Shown: positions 10,401-20,082, counted from the stretch's first letter. The stretch is 64,000 nt of DNA from Nostoc linckia FACHB-104 (GCF_014696615.1 NZ_JACJQJ010000030.1:32620-96619); one strand, 5' to 3'. Made by a program: numbers and translations. Notes: a model not told the origin generated them from the letters alone.

Positions 10401-10539
10401 TGCTTTGACTTCCTTTGCCATGCGATCGGATAGAGAACAAATCTTAGCTGTTGGTGTAGATAGCTACATGGCAAAACCTGTAAGTTTGAAGGAGCTAGTT
10501 GCAGAAATTGCGAAATATCTCGCAGAAAAACCGGGATGA
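7447..10539 (+). CDS. Hybrid sensor histidine kinase (Cache-HAMP-GAF-HisKA-HATPase-REC)
   Basis: Membrane-bound hybrid kinase of 1030 residues. One membrane helix is at about residues 20-38, an extracytoplasmic Cache-type sensor at 50-340, and a second helix at 347-368, followed by HAMP (375-425). A coiled linker leads to a GAF domain (465-630) and a HisKA domain with H-box MSHELRTPLNA (His near 656). The HATPase has N-box LLSNAVKF (about 772), DTGIGI and GTGLGLSLV (about 840). A C-terminal receiver carries LILMDVQMPEMDG with the phospho-Asp near 958. All catalytic residues are present. It starts 8 bases after the STAND gene and is followed by a separate response regulator, its likely output. 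Confidence 0.92.
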   Translation: MSQNSWKGRLSSLVKSVPLSRVLVVPFVLQISLAVGLTGYLSFRNGQRAVNEVASELRQGIANRVKQDLQNFLATPHQVLDANQNALHFGLLNMQDISAWEPYLMQQLEIFPPAVAVAISNEQREHLSVEKLNNHEFLVKKSGKLSNYNLYFYKINSKGQRTQLPEVVKNFDPRSHPFYQTAVKQGKFSFSNIYAPITEKTLRISASVPIYNSQGKLLGVNSTLTQISQLGKHLQNIKVGKSGQIFILERSGLLVAASTGEQPFILKGGRTVRLAASQSSNSLTQATSKYLASKFGNLNQINSLQELEFSFAGKRQFLEIEPFHSQANIDWLIAVVVPEADFMGQINRHTQITILLCFGAFTLATALGILTTRWIAQPVLRLSRAAQALADTASNADFPHEEESTVIVEGITELEILAHSFNQMSQQLRASFEELELRVEQRTQELQQEIQERIQNEQQLRQHSRALAELANHRAISSGDLTTAFQLITEKAAQALEVERVSIWLYSSDHTKLQCLDLYENSKNRHSAGLERNRANYPVYFQALASARTLTVHDTRNDPRVQEFWQEFLEPENIVSLMDAPIWVGGEVVGMVFHEQVGIQRQWKLSEQNFAGSITDFVALTLEVCDRQRAEVALRQAKEAAEVANLAKSTFLANMSHELRTPLNAILGITEALQDEVCGPLTAEQIKSLNTLERSGKHLLELINDILDLAKIESGKMELELSSSSVRGLCEYSLTFVKQQAFKKNIKLNARITENIGKILVDERRFRQLLINLLSNAVKFTPDGGEVYLEVQTQTDATNNQIQTIQFHVVDTGIGISPENLANLFQPFVQVESSYTRRYAGTGLGLSLVRRIAELHGGSIAVESEVGKGSRFTITLPWKESENEKTAEVEIKTEAPTETRNNPASSQPLILLAEDNEANVLTITQYLRAYGYRIVLANNGVEAVAIAKAQRPNLILMDVQMPEMDGLEATRQIRADINIAQIPIIALTSFAMRSDREQILAVGVDSYMAKPVSLKELVAEIAKYLAEKPG

Positions 10540-10697
10540 TGGCGAAAACGCTCTGTATCCCTGTTCCAAGTCTGGCGTGTGATTTGCCAAATGTGGAAAT
10601 TAACTTGCATTGAGAAGGAATGAAATTCTGACGCGATCGCTATACGCTAAGGTTATCCCTAGTTAATCAAGCAGCCTTGTCAAGGGGGTGATAAGTT

Positions 10698-11369
10698 ATG
10701 AGCCTAACTGCAATTGATACCGACAAACAACTCTTTTTGGTCATTGACGATCATGAGGCAATTCTTGAAGGTACAGTCCCAGCTTTAAAGCGTACTTACC
10801 CAACGGCTGAAATTCTGACGGCGCAGGATGTACAAACTGCCAGGACGCAAATAGAATCTTATCATCCGACACTGGTTGTCATTGACTTAAGCTTACCAGA
10901 TAAGCCTTATGCCCCTGCTAGCCCGGAAATAGGGATGTATTTTCTCAAGGCTTTAATTGAAAGTAAGTTAGCTCCAAATATTCTGGTACTGAGCACTAAT
11001 ATTAAGCCATTAGTCCAGCTCAAACCGATGATTAATGCTTACGAAGGTGGCTTCGCTGCAATGGACAAATCGTTACCTATTAAGGAAATGGTACGCTTGG
11101 TTGATTTTGCATTGCGGGGTTCTATCTATTTACCACCTCAATTGCGTTCCCGTGCAGAATTTGACCGCAAATGGTTAGAAGTTTTGATGTTAAAGTTTCA
11201 GGAAGGGCTAACTGATAAAGCGATCGCCGAACGAATGCAAGTCAGCGATCGCACTATCCGCAATTATTGGATTAGACTTCAAGATGCTTTAGGTGTCTGT
11301 GATGAACCCGATAAAGAACTCCGAATTCAAATAGAAATTGCTGCCAGAAAACTAGGATTAATTAATTAG
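10698..11369 (+). CDS. Response regulator with LuxR-type DNA-binding domain
   Basis: A 223-residue two-component regulator. The receiver domain has the acidic pair IDDHE near residue 16, the phosphorylation site VVIDLSLPD near 60 and a Lys in AAMDKS. The C-terminal helix-turn-helix reads LTDKAIAERMQVSDRTIRNY, as in NarL/LuxR regulators, though it lacks the classic LTxRE start. The loop after the phospho-Asp (PYAPASPEIGMY) is longer than usual. GGGGGTG eight bases before ATG gives a clear ribosome-binding site. It lies 158 bases after the hybrid kinase and before a CHASE2 kinase, so either may be the partner. That gap holds only a HIP1 site. Confidence 0.88.
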   Translation: MSLTAIDTDKQLFLVIDDHEAILEGTVPALKRTYPTAEILTAQDVQTARTQIESYHPTLVVIDLSLPDKPYAPASPEIGMYFLKALIESKLAPNILVLSTNIKPLVQLKPMINAYEGGFAAMDKSLPIKEMVRLVDFALRGSIYLPPQLRSRAEFDRKWLEVLMLKFQEGLTDKAIAERMQVSDRTIRNYWIRLQDALGVCDEPDKELRIQIEIAARKLGLIN

Positions 11370-11493
11370 CTAACTAAGTCTCTAGAAATCAACCAAACTA
11401 TATTACTAAACTTAAATAGGCTTGAAATCTTTACCAATGACAAATGACAAATGACAAACCTAGCCAGTTATCTTTAATTTTGCCGACCTCCTA

Positions 11494-13449
11494 ATGTGGA
11501 ACACAATCAAGCAGCAAGCGAAAATTTGGCGTACAGCTGCGCTACCTGGGTTGGTAGTGATTGGCTGTGTGGCGATCGCGCGGCTGACGGGTTCCCTGCA
11601 ACTTTTAGAATGGATAGCCTTTGATAACTTTTTACGCCTACGTCCAGAGGAAGCAGTAGATCCAGAGATTGTAATTATTGGCATTAACGAAAATGATATT
11701 AAATTAGTTGGGCAGTACCCGATCCCTGATCGCAATCTGGCTCAAATGTTAAGTATTATTCAAAGTTACCAACCAAGAGCTATTGGTTTAGATATTTTTC
11801 GGGATCTGTCTGTTGGTTCAGATAGAGATGAATTCAGCAGAATTTTGCGAACTAGTTCTAATTTAGTAGGTATTGAAACTTCTAATACCCAATCTATTCT
11901 AAGTGTAAAACCACCCCCAGAATTACCCACGAATCGTGTTGCTATTGCTAATGCTATCCTCGATCCTGATGGGAAATTACGGCGCTGTTTGTTAGCAACA
12001 AGAGTTGATTCTGGCGAAATTAAATATTCTTTATCCTTGCTTTTAGCCAAAATATACTTGCGATCGCAGGGGATTTCCCTCAAGCATGGTAATCGTGCTG
12101 ACTATCCGATTTGGTTTGGTAACACTAAATTACCCCGCTTTACTACGAATACTGGTAGCTACATCGGCGCTAAAGCAGGTGGTAATCAAATATTAATTAA
12201 TTTTCGCAGTCACCCTCATCCCTTCCCCATTGTCTCGTTCACAGATGTTGTCACAGGTAAAGTTAAACCAGAATTGATGCGCGATCGCATTGTGATTATT
12301 GGCATGACTGCCGCCAGCGTCAATGATACATTTATGACATCGGCAACGAAAAATACTATCCTAACAGATGGCTTAGGTGATACAGAGCAGTATCAATTAA
12401 TTTATGGGGTAGAGTATCAAGCACACGCTACCAGTCAAATTATCAACGCCGTACTTCACCACAGACCACTATTGCACACATGGCTAGAGGGTTGGGAATA
12501 TTTCTGGATTTTACTATGGGGATTGCTAGGGATCGCCTTGGGTTTAATACTCCAATCTCCTTGGAAAACGCTTTTTAGTCTAGCTTTGTGCAGTATTTGT
12601 CTGATGGCAATCTGTTATGGTCTAATAATTTTTAGTTGGTGGGTGCCTATGGTGCCAGCACTATTGGCATTATGTGCAGCCGGATTAACCACCTCATTTT
12701 TTGACCGAGATTCGAGAATTTTGCTCGAACAGCGCAGTTTGACACTCAAGCGCACTTACGATGCTGTTCACAATGGCCCGTTACAAACAATCGCCGCCAT
12801 GCTAAGAAGTCTGGATGAAGATGTTTCACCCAGTAAATTGCGATCGCAACTACAAGTACTCAATCAGGAATTGCGATCGGTTTATGAGTCGATGAATCAA
12901 GAACTTGTCACAGGTGAAAATCGCTATGTGCATACTCCCATTGTGGAATTGCTGTATGAGGTTTATGAGAATACTTTAATGCGAGATTTACCAGGATTTG
13001 ACTCTATCAAAACTTACATCCCCCCTGACTTTACGCCACTAAAAGATTGCAATTTCACTGCCGATCAAAAACAAGGTTTATGCAGATTTCTAGAAGAAGC
13101 GCTGTGTAATGTAGGTAAACACGCTATTGGTGCTACTCGTTTGGATGTAGTTTGTACACGCCAAAAAAACTTGTGTAATCTGCAAATTATTGATAACGGC
13201 GTTGGTAATCTCTTATTTAAACGTCATCAACATGGACGAGGCACAGATCAGGCCAGAGATTTAGCGAGATCCTTAGGCGGCAGATTTCAGCGCCGAACTC
13301 ACAATCTAGCGGCGCAATACTCGATAGTAGATACTACGCCAACCCAACCCCAAGGAGTCATTTGTGAACTCACATGGCGAGAAATCAAACCTTGGTGGCA
13401 ATTTCTTGTCCGCAAAAATCCTTTAGCTAAACATAAAATTACCCCTTAA
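11494..13449 (+). CDS. CHASE2-domain sensor histidine kinase
   Basis: 651 residues. An N-terminal membrane helix (about 16-32) leads into an extracytoplasmic CHASE2 domain (35-320). Three closely spaced membrane helices at about 335-400 follow. The cytoplasmic part has a HisKA_3-like dimerisation helix with KRTYDAVHNGPLQTI (His near 424) and a degenerate HATPase-like region (DNGVGNL, then HGRGTDQARDLARSLGG). The ATP-binding domain is short and its N-box (EEALCNVGKHA) matches NarX/DesK-type kinases. It sits downstream of a LuxR-type regulator, the usual partner class for this kinase type. A DUF928 gene starts five bases after the stop. Confidence 0.85.
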   Translation: MWNTIKQQAKIWRTAALPGLVVIGCVAIARLTGSLQLLEWIAFDNFLRLRPEEAVDPEIVIIGINENDIKLVGQYPIPDRNLAQMLSIIQSYQPRAIGLDIFRDLSVGSDRDEFSRILRTSSNLVGIETSNTQSILSVKPPPELPTNRVAIANAILDPDGKLRRCLLATRVDSGEIKYSLSLLLAKIYLRSQGISLKHGNRADYPIWFGNTKLPRFTTNTGSYIGAKAGGNQILINFRSHPHPFPIVSFTDVVTGKVKPELMRDRIVIIGMTAASVNDTFMTSATKNTILTDGLGDTEQYQLIYGVEYQAHATSQIINAVLHHRPLLHTWLEGWEYFWILLWGLLGIALGLILQSPWKTLFSLALCSICLMAICYGLIIFSWWVPMVPALLALCAAGLTTSFFDRDSRILLEQRSLTLKRTYDAVHNGPLQTIAAMLRSLDEDVSPSKLRSQLQVLNQELRSVYESMNQELVTGENRYVHTPIVELLYEVYENTLMRDLPGFDSIKTYIPPDFTPLKDCNFTADQKQGLCRFLEEALCNVGKHAIGATRLDVVCTRQKNLCNLQIIDNGVGNLLFKRHQHGRGTDQARDLARSLGGRFQRRTHNLAAQYSIVDTTPTQPQGVICELTWREIKPWWQFLVRKNPLAKHKITP

Positions 13450-13454
13450 CAGCC

Positions 13455-14210
13455 ATGATTCAGCAAATTGTGCAAATTTTACCCAAACTAATTGCTAACA
13501 AATTGATCGCGGCTATTTTATTAGGAATTTCGCTGCTACCCATAGCAGTCATAGCAGATGATAAAGCGCCGCCCGACGACAAAGCGCCCCCTACAGGAAG
13601 ATCCTCTGGAGGTAGGGGATGCGGGACAACAACACAACCAGCACAGTCAAATGTGCCAGCACTGATTTTACTTGCACCCTCAAGCTACTCTGGAAAAACA
13701 ATTTCTACTCGTCCCACATTTGCCTGGTTTGTGCGTGATACGGCTGCTGTAGCAATGGAATTTCGGCTATATGAGCAGGAAAATAATCGCTATAAACTAG
13801 TTAAAGAAATCAAAGACGACAACTTTAAAACTCTTCCAGGGATTATGCTGCTTTCGCCTTCTAACTCCACCCCAGAATTGACGGTTGGCAAGCGCTATCG
13901 TTGGCAAGTTGAACTAGTTTGCGATCCTAGCCGTCCTTCAGGTAATCTGTTTGCAGAGTCGGAAATTGAAGTTGTACCGATCCCAGCAAATTTAAAAAAA
14001 CAAGTAGAAAGTACAAGCGATCGCCTGAGTCAGGCTAAGTTATACGCACAGGCAAATCTTTGGTATGACGCTTTCGGTACAGCTTTCGCCTCTCCTAGTA
14101 ATGAAATTGGGTTGAAAGACTTACGAGTGTCTTTACTCGATCAAGTTGCTACAGATGATGCTGAGAAAGGTGTGTTACGAGGTAGTGAAATTCATTCTTT
14201 GCAACGCTAG
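13455..14210 (+). CDS. DUF928 family exported protein
   Basis: 251 residues with an N-terminal signal-like segment (hydrophobic residues 15-34, ending near VIADD) and a short acidic, proline-rich linker. A domain matching DUF928 follows: LILLAPSSYSGKTISTRPTF, then FRLYE and a RYRWQVEL core. The family is cyanobacterial, of unknown function, and regularly placed beside CHASE2 proteins, as here. It probably acts in the periplasm, perhaps sensing together with the CHASE2 kinase (inference). It starts five bases after that gene. No terminator is evident in the 86 bases before the convergent CHAT gene. Confidence 0.8.
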   Translation: MIQQIVQILPKLIANKLIAAILLGISLLPIAVIADDKAPPDDKAPPTGRSSGGRGCGTTTQPAQSNVPALILLAPSSYSGKTISTRPTFAWFVRDTAAVAMEFRLYEQENNRYKLVKEIKDDNFKTLPGIMLLSPSNSTPELTVGKRYRWQVELVCDPSRPSGNLFAESEIEVVPIPANLKKQVESTSDRLSQAKLYAQANLWYDAFGTAFASPSNEIGLKDLRVSLLDQVATDDAEKGVLRGSEIHSLQR

Positions 14211-14296
14211 ATTAATGCGAGTTGGAGGGGCCAATTTCTGAATTTTAGATTTTGGATTGGGGATTGGGGAATTCAAGGAGCAACAGATGTGCGCCT

Positions 14297-17056
14297 TTAC
14301 AACCAATTTCCTACAAGAATCATTGCTGCCCAATAACCAGGATGATTGCGATCGCCTGGATTTTGTTGCAGCCATTTTTTTTGTGCCGATTGCAGTGCTT
14401 TGGCTCTGCTCATTCCCTGCTGGAGATTTTGATAAAATTGGGTAATTAGCTGGGCTGTAGACTCATCATCCACTTGCCACAGAGAAGCGACAACGCTACG
14501 TGCGCCAGCTTGCAGAGAAATTCCCGCAATACCCAAAGCATCGCGATCGCTTCCGGCTGCTGTTTCGCAAGCTGTAAGTGTGAGTAACTCTAGCGCTTTA
14601 CCTTGATGAACTTCCCGAATCATCTGATAAAGCTGATTCATCGTCAACTTTTCGTTATACCTATAAGTTTGCATTTTCGAGTTCTCACTTAACTCTCCTT
14701 GTTCCCCGATTTGCTTGCCAGTTACTAAATAGGTATCCTGGGAATCAATGCCAAATTTTCCGTGAGTTGCTAAATGAATAATCGGAAATGCATTTTGTGT
14801 AAGTTCTGCTTTTAGGCGTTCTGAGCTAAAAGCATCATCAATTAATCCTTGACTCCCTGGAAAAATAGTTGTGATTTTCTCAATTTCTGTTTTGACATAG
14901 TTTAATGGTTCAAAAAATATTGGCCCCTCAACAACGGAAGGCTTGGTTAAACCAAAACCCAAAACGCGCAGAGATTTTCTATTAAGTTGAGCCGGATCAA
15001 CTAAGTTGAGACTAAGTGTACTAGCAATAGCATACTGCTCAATTAAAAATTGCTTACCATCATAAAGCGCCGCCATTGGAATAGTCCGGAAAATTCCATC
15101 TTGAATGAAGACTAAAGTATCAATCTGTGAATCTTGCAACTGTTTGGCAAAGGGACTGATTAGCCAGTCATAAACTTCCTGAGCTTTTTCTTGATAGCTA
15201 TTTGCTAAATCTGAGCGCTTTTCTAGTTTGAGACGTAGCTCATTTATAGTTGTAATTACATCCTGGGTTTTGGTATTTACCCAATAAATTTGTGATTGAA
15301 ATTTTCTATTTTTATTGAGCAAACTGAGGATAACAGCAACTCGATTCTGCAGAATCATAGTACTGATAACAGCAGTTTTTCCATTGATTATTGTTACTGG
15401 TTTAGCTATGAATTGTAAAGCACAATCATCACCTAGATAATTTTCTAACTCTGCTAAACGCAAACTATCAAGAGTTTCTAGAGCAAGCTCTATCGATTTT
15501 GGATGATTTTTATCTTTTGATTCTTGTGCTTGCTCAAGATACAATTGAGTTAATTCACGATAGACAGGTTCAACTGTGTCACGAAAATCTAATTGGAAAT
15601 CGCGCTTGGCGCTGGCTAAATCTCCGCGAATTTCTTTTAAAATTTTCACTGCACTTTCATAGGATGCGATCGCCTCAGTAGTTTTGTTCTGCGCCTGTAA
15701 AATCCGCCCAGCTTGCCAATCCCACAAATAGCGGCTTTCTTGCATTCCCGCAATGAATTGGGCTTGTTGCGTCAGTTTCAAAGCTTGCTGATAGTCTTGG
15801 CGACATTCATAAATATGTCCCAAACGCCCAAATGCAATAGATGCAGATTGTTTATCTTTGAGACGTTGGGCGATCGCAATTGCTTTCTTAAGTAATTCTA
15901 CAGTTTCTGCAGGTATATCTTTACTTACACAGCGATTTGCTAACTCAGGATTAAAAGATGCTGGAGGTAATTTCAGCAATTGATATAAACTGGCTAGCCG
16001 AATTGCTGCATAAGCTTTATCGCGAGAATATGGTATGTTTTTAAATATACTAAATGCTTGCTGAAGAACATTGCCTACGGATACATCTGTGCGGCTACGA
16101 TGATAAGGGATGAATAAATTAAGGAGCGATCGCAGTTCATTCACCCGATCGTTGTATTTCCTTGCAAGACTCAGGCTTTCTTCAAAATAGCTCATAGCTT
16201 TACTATCTGATTGACGAGCATTACGAGCAAATTTTGCAATTGCTATTTTATCGGCTGCTTGTTGAGCAAACTCAAGTCGCTGATAGTCTCTTTGTGCGAG
16301 GTTGGTGTAAGTATTTCCTAAACCATTCAAGGCCGAAATAACGTAGAGTTGACCTTGATTTTTATCTACTTTTGTCAACAGAATTTTAAAATATTTCAGC
16401 GCTGACTCGTAATCACCTTGCAGACGATGGGCATTACCCAAACTACCTAAAGCCGTGACTTCTCCCAGGCTATCTGTATATTTGCGGGCGATGTTCAAAG
16501 CACTTTCTGGGCTACAGTTTGGCTCTTGCTGATTTTCCCCACATAATAGCGCGATCGCTTGACGTTGCTGCCCTTGGTTGCTGTATGCTTGCGCCAGCTC
16601 GGTGAGTATTCTTCCTTGCTGAAGGCGATCGCCAACTTGTTGATAATAGGTGATAAGTTGATTGAGAATTGCGATCACTCGTTCAATTTGGCCGATTTGT
16701 TGATAACCACGCACCAAATACTTTAAAACTACTGCCCTGTCTTTGGATTGAGAATCAGTGCTGATAGCTGCTTCCCATAACGAAATTGCACCAAGAAAAT
16801 CTCCTGTTTGATAACGCGTTAACCCTTGCTGTATGATTTGTTTCGAGTCAGTCTCTTGGGCGCTAACGACTTCACCCAGTTGCACCTGCCTAAATAAGAG
16901 AGAAACCTGACTCAAACACAAGCAAAATGTGAGGCTACTAAGAAATAAAACCTTCAGCAGGTGACGAGTTTGCAAGCCTCGGCGTAATACAATCCAGAAA
17001 TTGAGATACTTTAGCAAAAAGTGATACCAATTCAAGAAATCTTTGCCAAAAACCAA
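14297..17056 (-). CDS. CHAT-domain protein with TPR repeats
   Basis: About 919 residues. An N-terminal hydrophobic segment (about 33-55) looks like a signal peptide or anchor. Tetratricopeptide repeats span roughly 70-480 (for example GDYESALKYFKILL and DYQQALKLTQQAQ). The C-terminal CHAT domain, a caspase-like fold, has both catalytic elements: HLATHG near residue 762 and LTACETAAG near 832. An active protease is therefore possible. The start is uncertain: TTG at 17056 is the longest choice and no ATG lies nearby. The gene is divergent from a haemagglutinin-type exoprotein, a frequent pairing in filamentous cyanobacteria. The two probably share the control region at 17057-17199. Confidence 0.85.
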   Translation of the reverse strand: MVFGKDFLNWYHFLLKYLNFWIVLRRGLQTRHLLKVLFLSSLTFCLCLSQVSLLFRQVQLGEVVSAQETDSKQIIQQGLTRYQTGDFLGAISLWEAAISTDSQSKDRAVVLKYLVRGYQQIGQIERVIAILNQLITYYQQVGDRLQQGRILTELAQAYSNQGQQRQAIALLCGENQQEPNCSPESALNIARKYTDSLGEVTALGSLGNAHRLQGDYESALKYFKILLTKVDKNQGQLYVISALNGLGNTYTNLAQRDYQRLEFAQQAADKIAIAKFARNARQSDSKAMSYFEESLSLARKYNDRVNELRSLLNLFIPYHRSRTDVSVGNVLQQAFSIFKNIPYSRDKAYAAIRLASLYQLLKLPPASFNPELANRCVSKDIPAETVELLKKAIAIAQRLKDKQSASIAFGRLGHIYECRQDYQQALKLTQQAQFIAGMQESRYLWDWQAGRILQAQNKTTEAIASYESAVKILKEIRGDLASAKRDFQLDFRDTVEPVYRELTQLYLEQAQESKDKNHPKSIELALETLDSLRLAELENYLGDDCALQFIAKPVTIINGKTAVISTMILQNRVAVILSLLNKNRKFQSQIYWVNTKTQDVITTINELRLKLEKRSDLANSYQEKAQEVYDWLISPFAKQLQDSQIDTLVFIQDGIFRTIPMAALYDGKQFLIEQYAIASTLSLNLVDPAQLNRKSLRVLGFGLTKPSVVEGPIFFEPLNYVKTEIEKITTIFPGSQGLIDDAFSSERLKAELTQNAFPIIHLATHGKFGIDSQDTYLVTGKQIGEQGELSENSKMQTYRYNEKLTMNQLYQMIREVHQGKALELLTLTACETAAGSDRDALGIAGISLQAGARSVVASLWQVDDESTAQLITQFYQNLQQGMSRAKALQSAQKKWLQQNPGDRNHPGYWAAMILVGNWL

Positions 17057-17069
17057 TTATCTGTTGTCG

Positions 17070-17089
17070 GGGCGCACAGCTGTACGCCC
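17070..17089. repeat. Intergenic palindrome, family member 2
   Basis: GGGGCGCACAGCTGTACGCC-type hairpin with one mismatch. Its core and the bases after it (CCCTGAC) match the copy at 3729-3748. It lies between the divergent CHAT and exoprotein genes, 13 bases upstream of the CHAT start used here. Confidence 0.7.
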
Positions 17090-17199
17090 TGACTGAAAAA
17101 TCTATCTTTAGTCTGATAAGTTTTGACAATAATTGCCCAATCCGATAGTTTTTTTGTATCAGGTTCAAAAGAACAGATGTGCCTGGGGAAGCAACGCCC

Positions 17200-19644
17200 A
17201 TGATTGCAAGAAACTATCTTGGCAAGTGGCTAACGGTAACAAGTAGCTTAATTTTGTCTAACTTGCTAGGTGTGGGGAAAGTTGCACTAGCTCAGGTTAT
17301 AGCCGATGAAACATTATCAACACAGGAAAGAACGCAGGTATTAGGCGATCGCAATTTTCAAATTGATGGGGGTGCAATTCGCGGCAGTAATCTATTTCAC
17401 AGTTTCCGCGAGTTTTCTCTACCTACAGGCGGGGAAGTCTATTTTAATAATGCCAGGAATATCGAAAATATTTTTAGTCGAGTTACAGGCAGATCGATAT
17501 CTAATATTGATGGCGTAATTCGAGCTAATGGCACAGCAAATCTATTTTTAATTAATCCCAATGGCATTATTTTTGGTGCTAATGCTCGCTTAAATATTGG
17601 TGGCTCATTTTTAGCCAGTACAGCTGATAGTATCAACTTTGCTGATGGCGTGAAGTTTAGCGCCACCAATCCCCAAACAGAACCGCTATTAACAATCAAT
17701 GTTCCTATTGGCTTGCAATTTGGGCAAAATTCAGGAAGTATTACTGTACAAGGTACAGGCTACGATTTATCGGTTCAAGAGCCAATCCGCTCGCCAACAA
17801 TTAGAGGTAATGCTGTCACAGGTTTGCAGGTATTACCTGGGGAAAGTTTAGTATTGCTTGGGGGTAATGTAAATATACAGGGTGGTACGCTCAAAGCCGA
17901 GCAAGGACGCATTGAGTTAGGGAGTGTAGGTGATGGACAACAGGTTGCATTCAGTTTCATTTCTCAAGGCTTTGCTCTCAACTATCAAGGTGTAAAACGT
18001 TTCGGGAATATAAGTTTATCTCAGCAGGCTTTAGCTGATGCTAGTGGCGGCGGTTTCATTCAGGTGCAAGGAAATCAGATATCTTTAACTGATGCCTCAC
18101 AGATTTTGATTCAAAACCAAGGTGAGCAGCCAAGGGGAAGCATTAACGTCAATGCAGCTCAATCTTTATCTATGAGTTCCACAAGCCCAGATGGTAGGCT
18201 GCGTAGTGGTTTGGATGCTCAAACGGTGGGAAGTGGAGCAGGTGCAGATATCGCCATTTCTACACAGCAGTTAATTGTTCAGGGTGGTGCAGCCGTTAGC
18301 GCTCGTTCTTTCGGTAGTGGTAAGGCGGGCAGTGTGACTGTGGATGCTGCTGATTCAGTGCAAATATTGAGATTTTCACCCTTTGATTTGTTGCGAACCA
18401 GTAGCATTGGCACTGTCGCCCTAAGTTCTGGGGATGCAGGCGATATTAGCCTGTCAACTAGGCAATTAACTGTGCAAGATGGCGGATCTGTAGCAGTTTC
18501 GACTTTAGGAAGTGGTGACGCAGGAGAGTTAACAATCAATGCCCTAGATTCAGTAGAATTACTAGGAGTGAGAGATATTTTCCAGTTTAGTAGTTTGTCT
18601 GCTCCCACTTTGGGTTCTGGCAATGGCGGGAAAATCACCATCAATACAGCAAGGCTGATATTGCAAAATGGAGGCACTGTTAATTCTTCTACTGTAGCTA
18701 CTGGTAATGGCGGCAGTGTGTCGATTAATGCTCAAGAATCTGTGGCGATCGCAGGTACAGGCTTAAACTCTGCACTTCCTAGTAGTGTGCGTGCATCTGC
18801 TCCAATTCCCAATGAGCAACTCAGACAGGCTTATCAACTATCGCCAGTGCCTAGCGGTTCTTCTGGGAATGTTACCATTAATACCCAAAATTTGAGCGTC
18901 ACAAATGGTGGCAGCATCGAAGTTAGCAATCAAGGGCTAGGCAATGCAGGAAATCTCCAAATTAATGCCCAATCTATTTTTCTAGACACTAACGGGGCAA
19001 TTACATCAGCAACCGCATCTGGTGAAGGGGGCAATATTCAACTTCAGGTGAGGGATTTGCTATTAATGCGTCGCACCAGTGAAATCACTGCCTCAGCTAG
19101 CGGCACTGGCAATGGTGGCAACATCAATATTAATACTCCCTTACTCGTCGCCGTTCCTCAAGAAAATAGCGATATTAGCGCCAATTCTGTGAATGCTCGC
19201 GGCGGCAATGTCAATATTAAAACCAATGGCATTTTTGGCTTCCAATCCACCTTACAAAACACTTTCTTAAGTAACATCAGCGCCACAGGCGGAAATTCTA
19301 CCTTAAATGGTACTGTGCAAATCAATGTTGAAAATATTACCCCCAATAATGGATTAGTGGAATTTCTTCCTCTGTTATCAGATACTAATACCCTGATTGC
19401 TAATAGCTGCATAATCCGCAATCCTCGCCAAAGCAGATTTATTATTACGGGTTCTGGAGGCTTACCAACTTTACCTGATGACTTGGCTAACTCTCCTTTT
19501 CCCACTTATGAGTTAGTCCCCACCACGAGAAATTCCCAAAACAACACTTCCCTACAGCAATTAGAACCTCTATCTGAGCCTGATGGAATTTATCAATTAT
19601 CAAATGGAGAAATTGTCTTAGGGCGCTCCTGTGCCAAATCTTGA
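17200..19644 (+). CDS. Haemagglutinin-type two-partner-secretion exoprotein (TpsA-like)
   Basis: About 814 residues. ATG at 17200 gives a clean signal peptide (basic start, hydrophobic core, VALAQ cleavage region near residue 34); a GTG seven codons upstream fits less well. Residues 40-160 match the haemagglutination-activity domain: NFQIDGGAIRGSNLFHSF, then FSRVTGRSISNIDG and LFLINPNGIIFG, the NPNGI hallmark of TPS passenger proteins. The rest is low-complexity beta-helix sequence rich in Gly, Ser, Asn and Thr. It should be exported through an outer-membrane TpsB partner, which is not in this window. Possible roles are surface adhesion or cell-cell contact. Confidence 0.88.
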   Translation: MIARNYLGKWLTVTSSLILSNLLGVGKVALAQVIADETLSTQERTQVLGDRNFQIDGGAIRGSNLFHSFREFSLPTGGEVYFNNARNIENIFSRVTGRSISNIDGVIRANGTANLFLINPNGIIFGANARLNIGGSFLASTADSINFADGVKFSATNPQTEPLLTINVPIGLQFGQNSGSITVQGTGYDLSVQEPIRSPTIRGNAVTGLQVLPGESLVLLGGNVNIQGGTLKAEQGRIELGSVGDGQQVAFSFISQGFALNYQGVKRFGNISLSQQALADASGGGFIQVQGNQISLTDASQILIQNQGEQPRGSINVNAAQSLSMSSTSPDGRLRSGLDAQTVGSGAGADIAISTQQLIVQGGAAVSARSFGSGKAGSVTVDAADSVQILRFSPFDLLRTSSIGTVALSSGDAGDISLSTRQLTVQDGGSVAVSTLGSGDAGELTINALDSVELLGVRDIFQFSSLSAPTLGSGNGGKITINTARLILQNGGTVNSSTVATGNGGSVSINAQESVAIAGTGLNSALPSSVRASAPIPNEQLRQAYQLSPVPSGSSGNVTINTQNLSVTNGGSIEVSNQGLGNAGNLQINAQSIFLDTNGAITSATASGEGGNIQLQVRDLLLMRRTSEITASASGTGNGGNININTPLLVAVPQENSDISANSVNARGGNVNIKTNGIFGFQSTLQNTFLSNISATGGNSTLNGTVQINVENITPNNGLVEFLPLLSDTNTLIANSCIIRNPRQSRFIITGSGGLPTLPDDLANSPFPTYELVPTTRNSQNNTSLQQLEPLSEPDGIYQLSNGEIVLGRSCAKS

Positions 19645-19812
19645 AATTTAGGTTTCCGAACTTGGAAAGCAATTTGCGTGACAAGTCGATGTATTCATCA
19701 TAGCGATCGCTCTAAACTATCAATCAAGCCGCCAAGGAAAAGCACAGCTACAAGATTTCAATGAACTCAAGAATTTAAATATTCATCAACTGGATTACAA
19801 GGAGCGATCACC

Positions 19813-20082
19813 ATGATGAAACTTGTTAGTCTACAAAAACTAGTTGATAAATGGATTGATGCCATAGAGTTTCACAATCCTCATGTGGCACAATTCTTAT
19901 GTCAAATAATCCCGGCTCGTTGCCCTTTTGAGCAAGAAATTAAACTTTTTCGCTACAGCTTATTTCGCATTCCATCCCTGTGTAAACTCAACCCCATTTA
20001 CGAGCAATTGGTTAGCCTTCGCTTCAAAGCTTTATCCTATCTTGCTAATGAATGTGGTGAGGATGTCACCCGATATTGTTGA
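19813..20082 (+). CDS. Mo-dependent nitrogenase C-terminal-like small protein
   Basis: 89 residues, resembling the cyanobacterial family annotated as Mo-dependent nitrogenase C-terminal domain (Mo-nitro_C). The key block is IPARCPFEQEIKLF, then IPSLCKLNPIYEQL and a CGEDVT ending, with conserved cysteines. Despite the name, it is a stand-alone protein of unknown function with no nif genes nearby. The start is one of two adjacent ATG codons; AAGGAG at 19799-19804 is an excellent ribosome-binding site. The 93 bases to the STAND gene downstream make co-transcription possible. Confidence 0.8.
   Translation: MMKLVSLQKLVDKWIDAIEFHNPHVAQFLCQIIPARCPFEQEIKLFRYSLFRIPSLCKLNPIYEQLVSLRFKALSYLANECGEDVTRYC

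Noticed and set aside
19813..20082. Evidence for a nitrogenase cluster
   Set aside because: Only the small stand-alone C-terminal-like family is present; no nif structural or assembly genes occur in the window.
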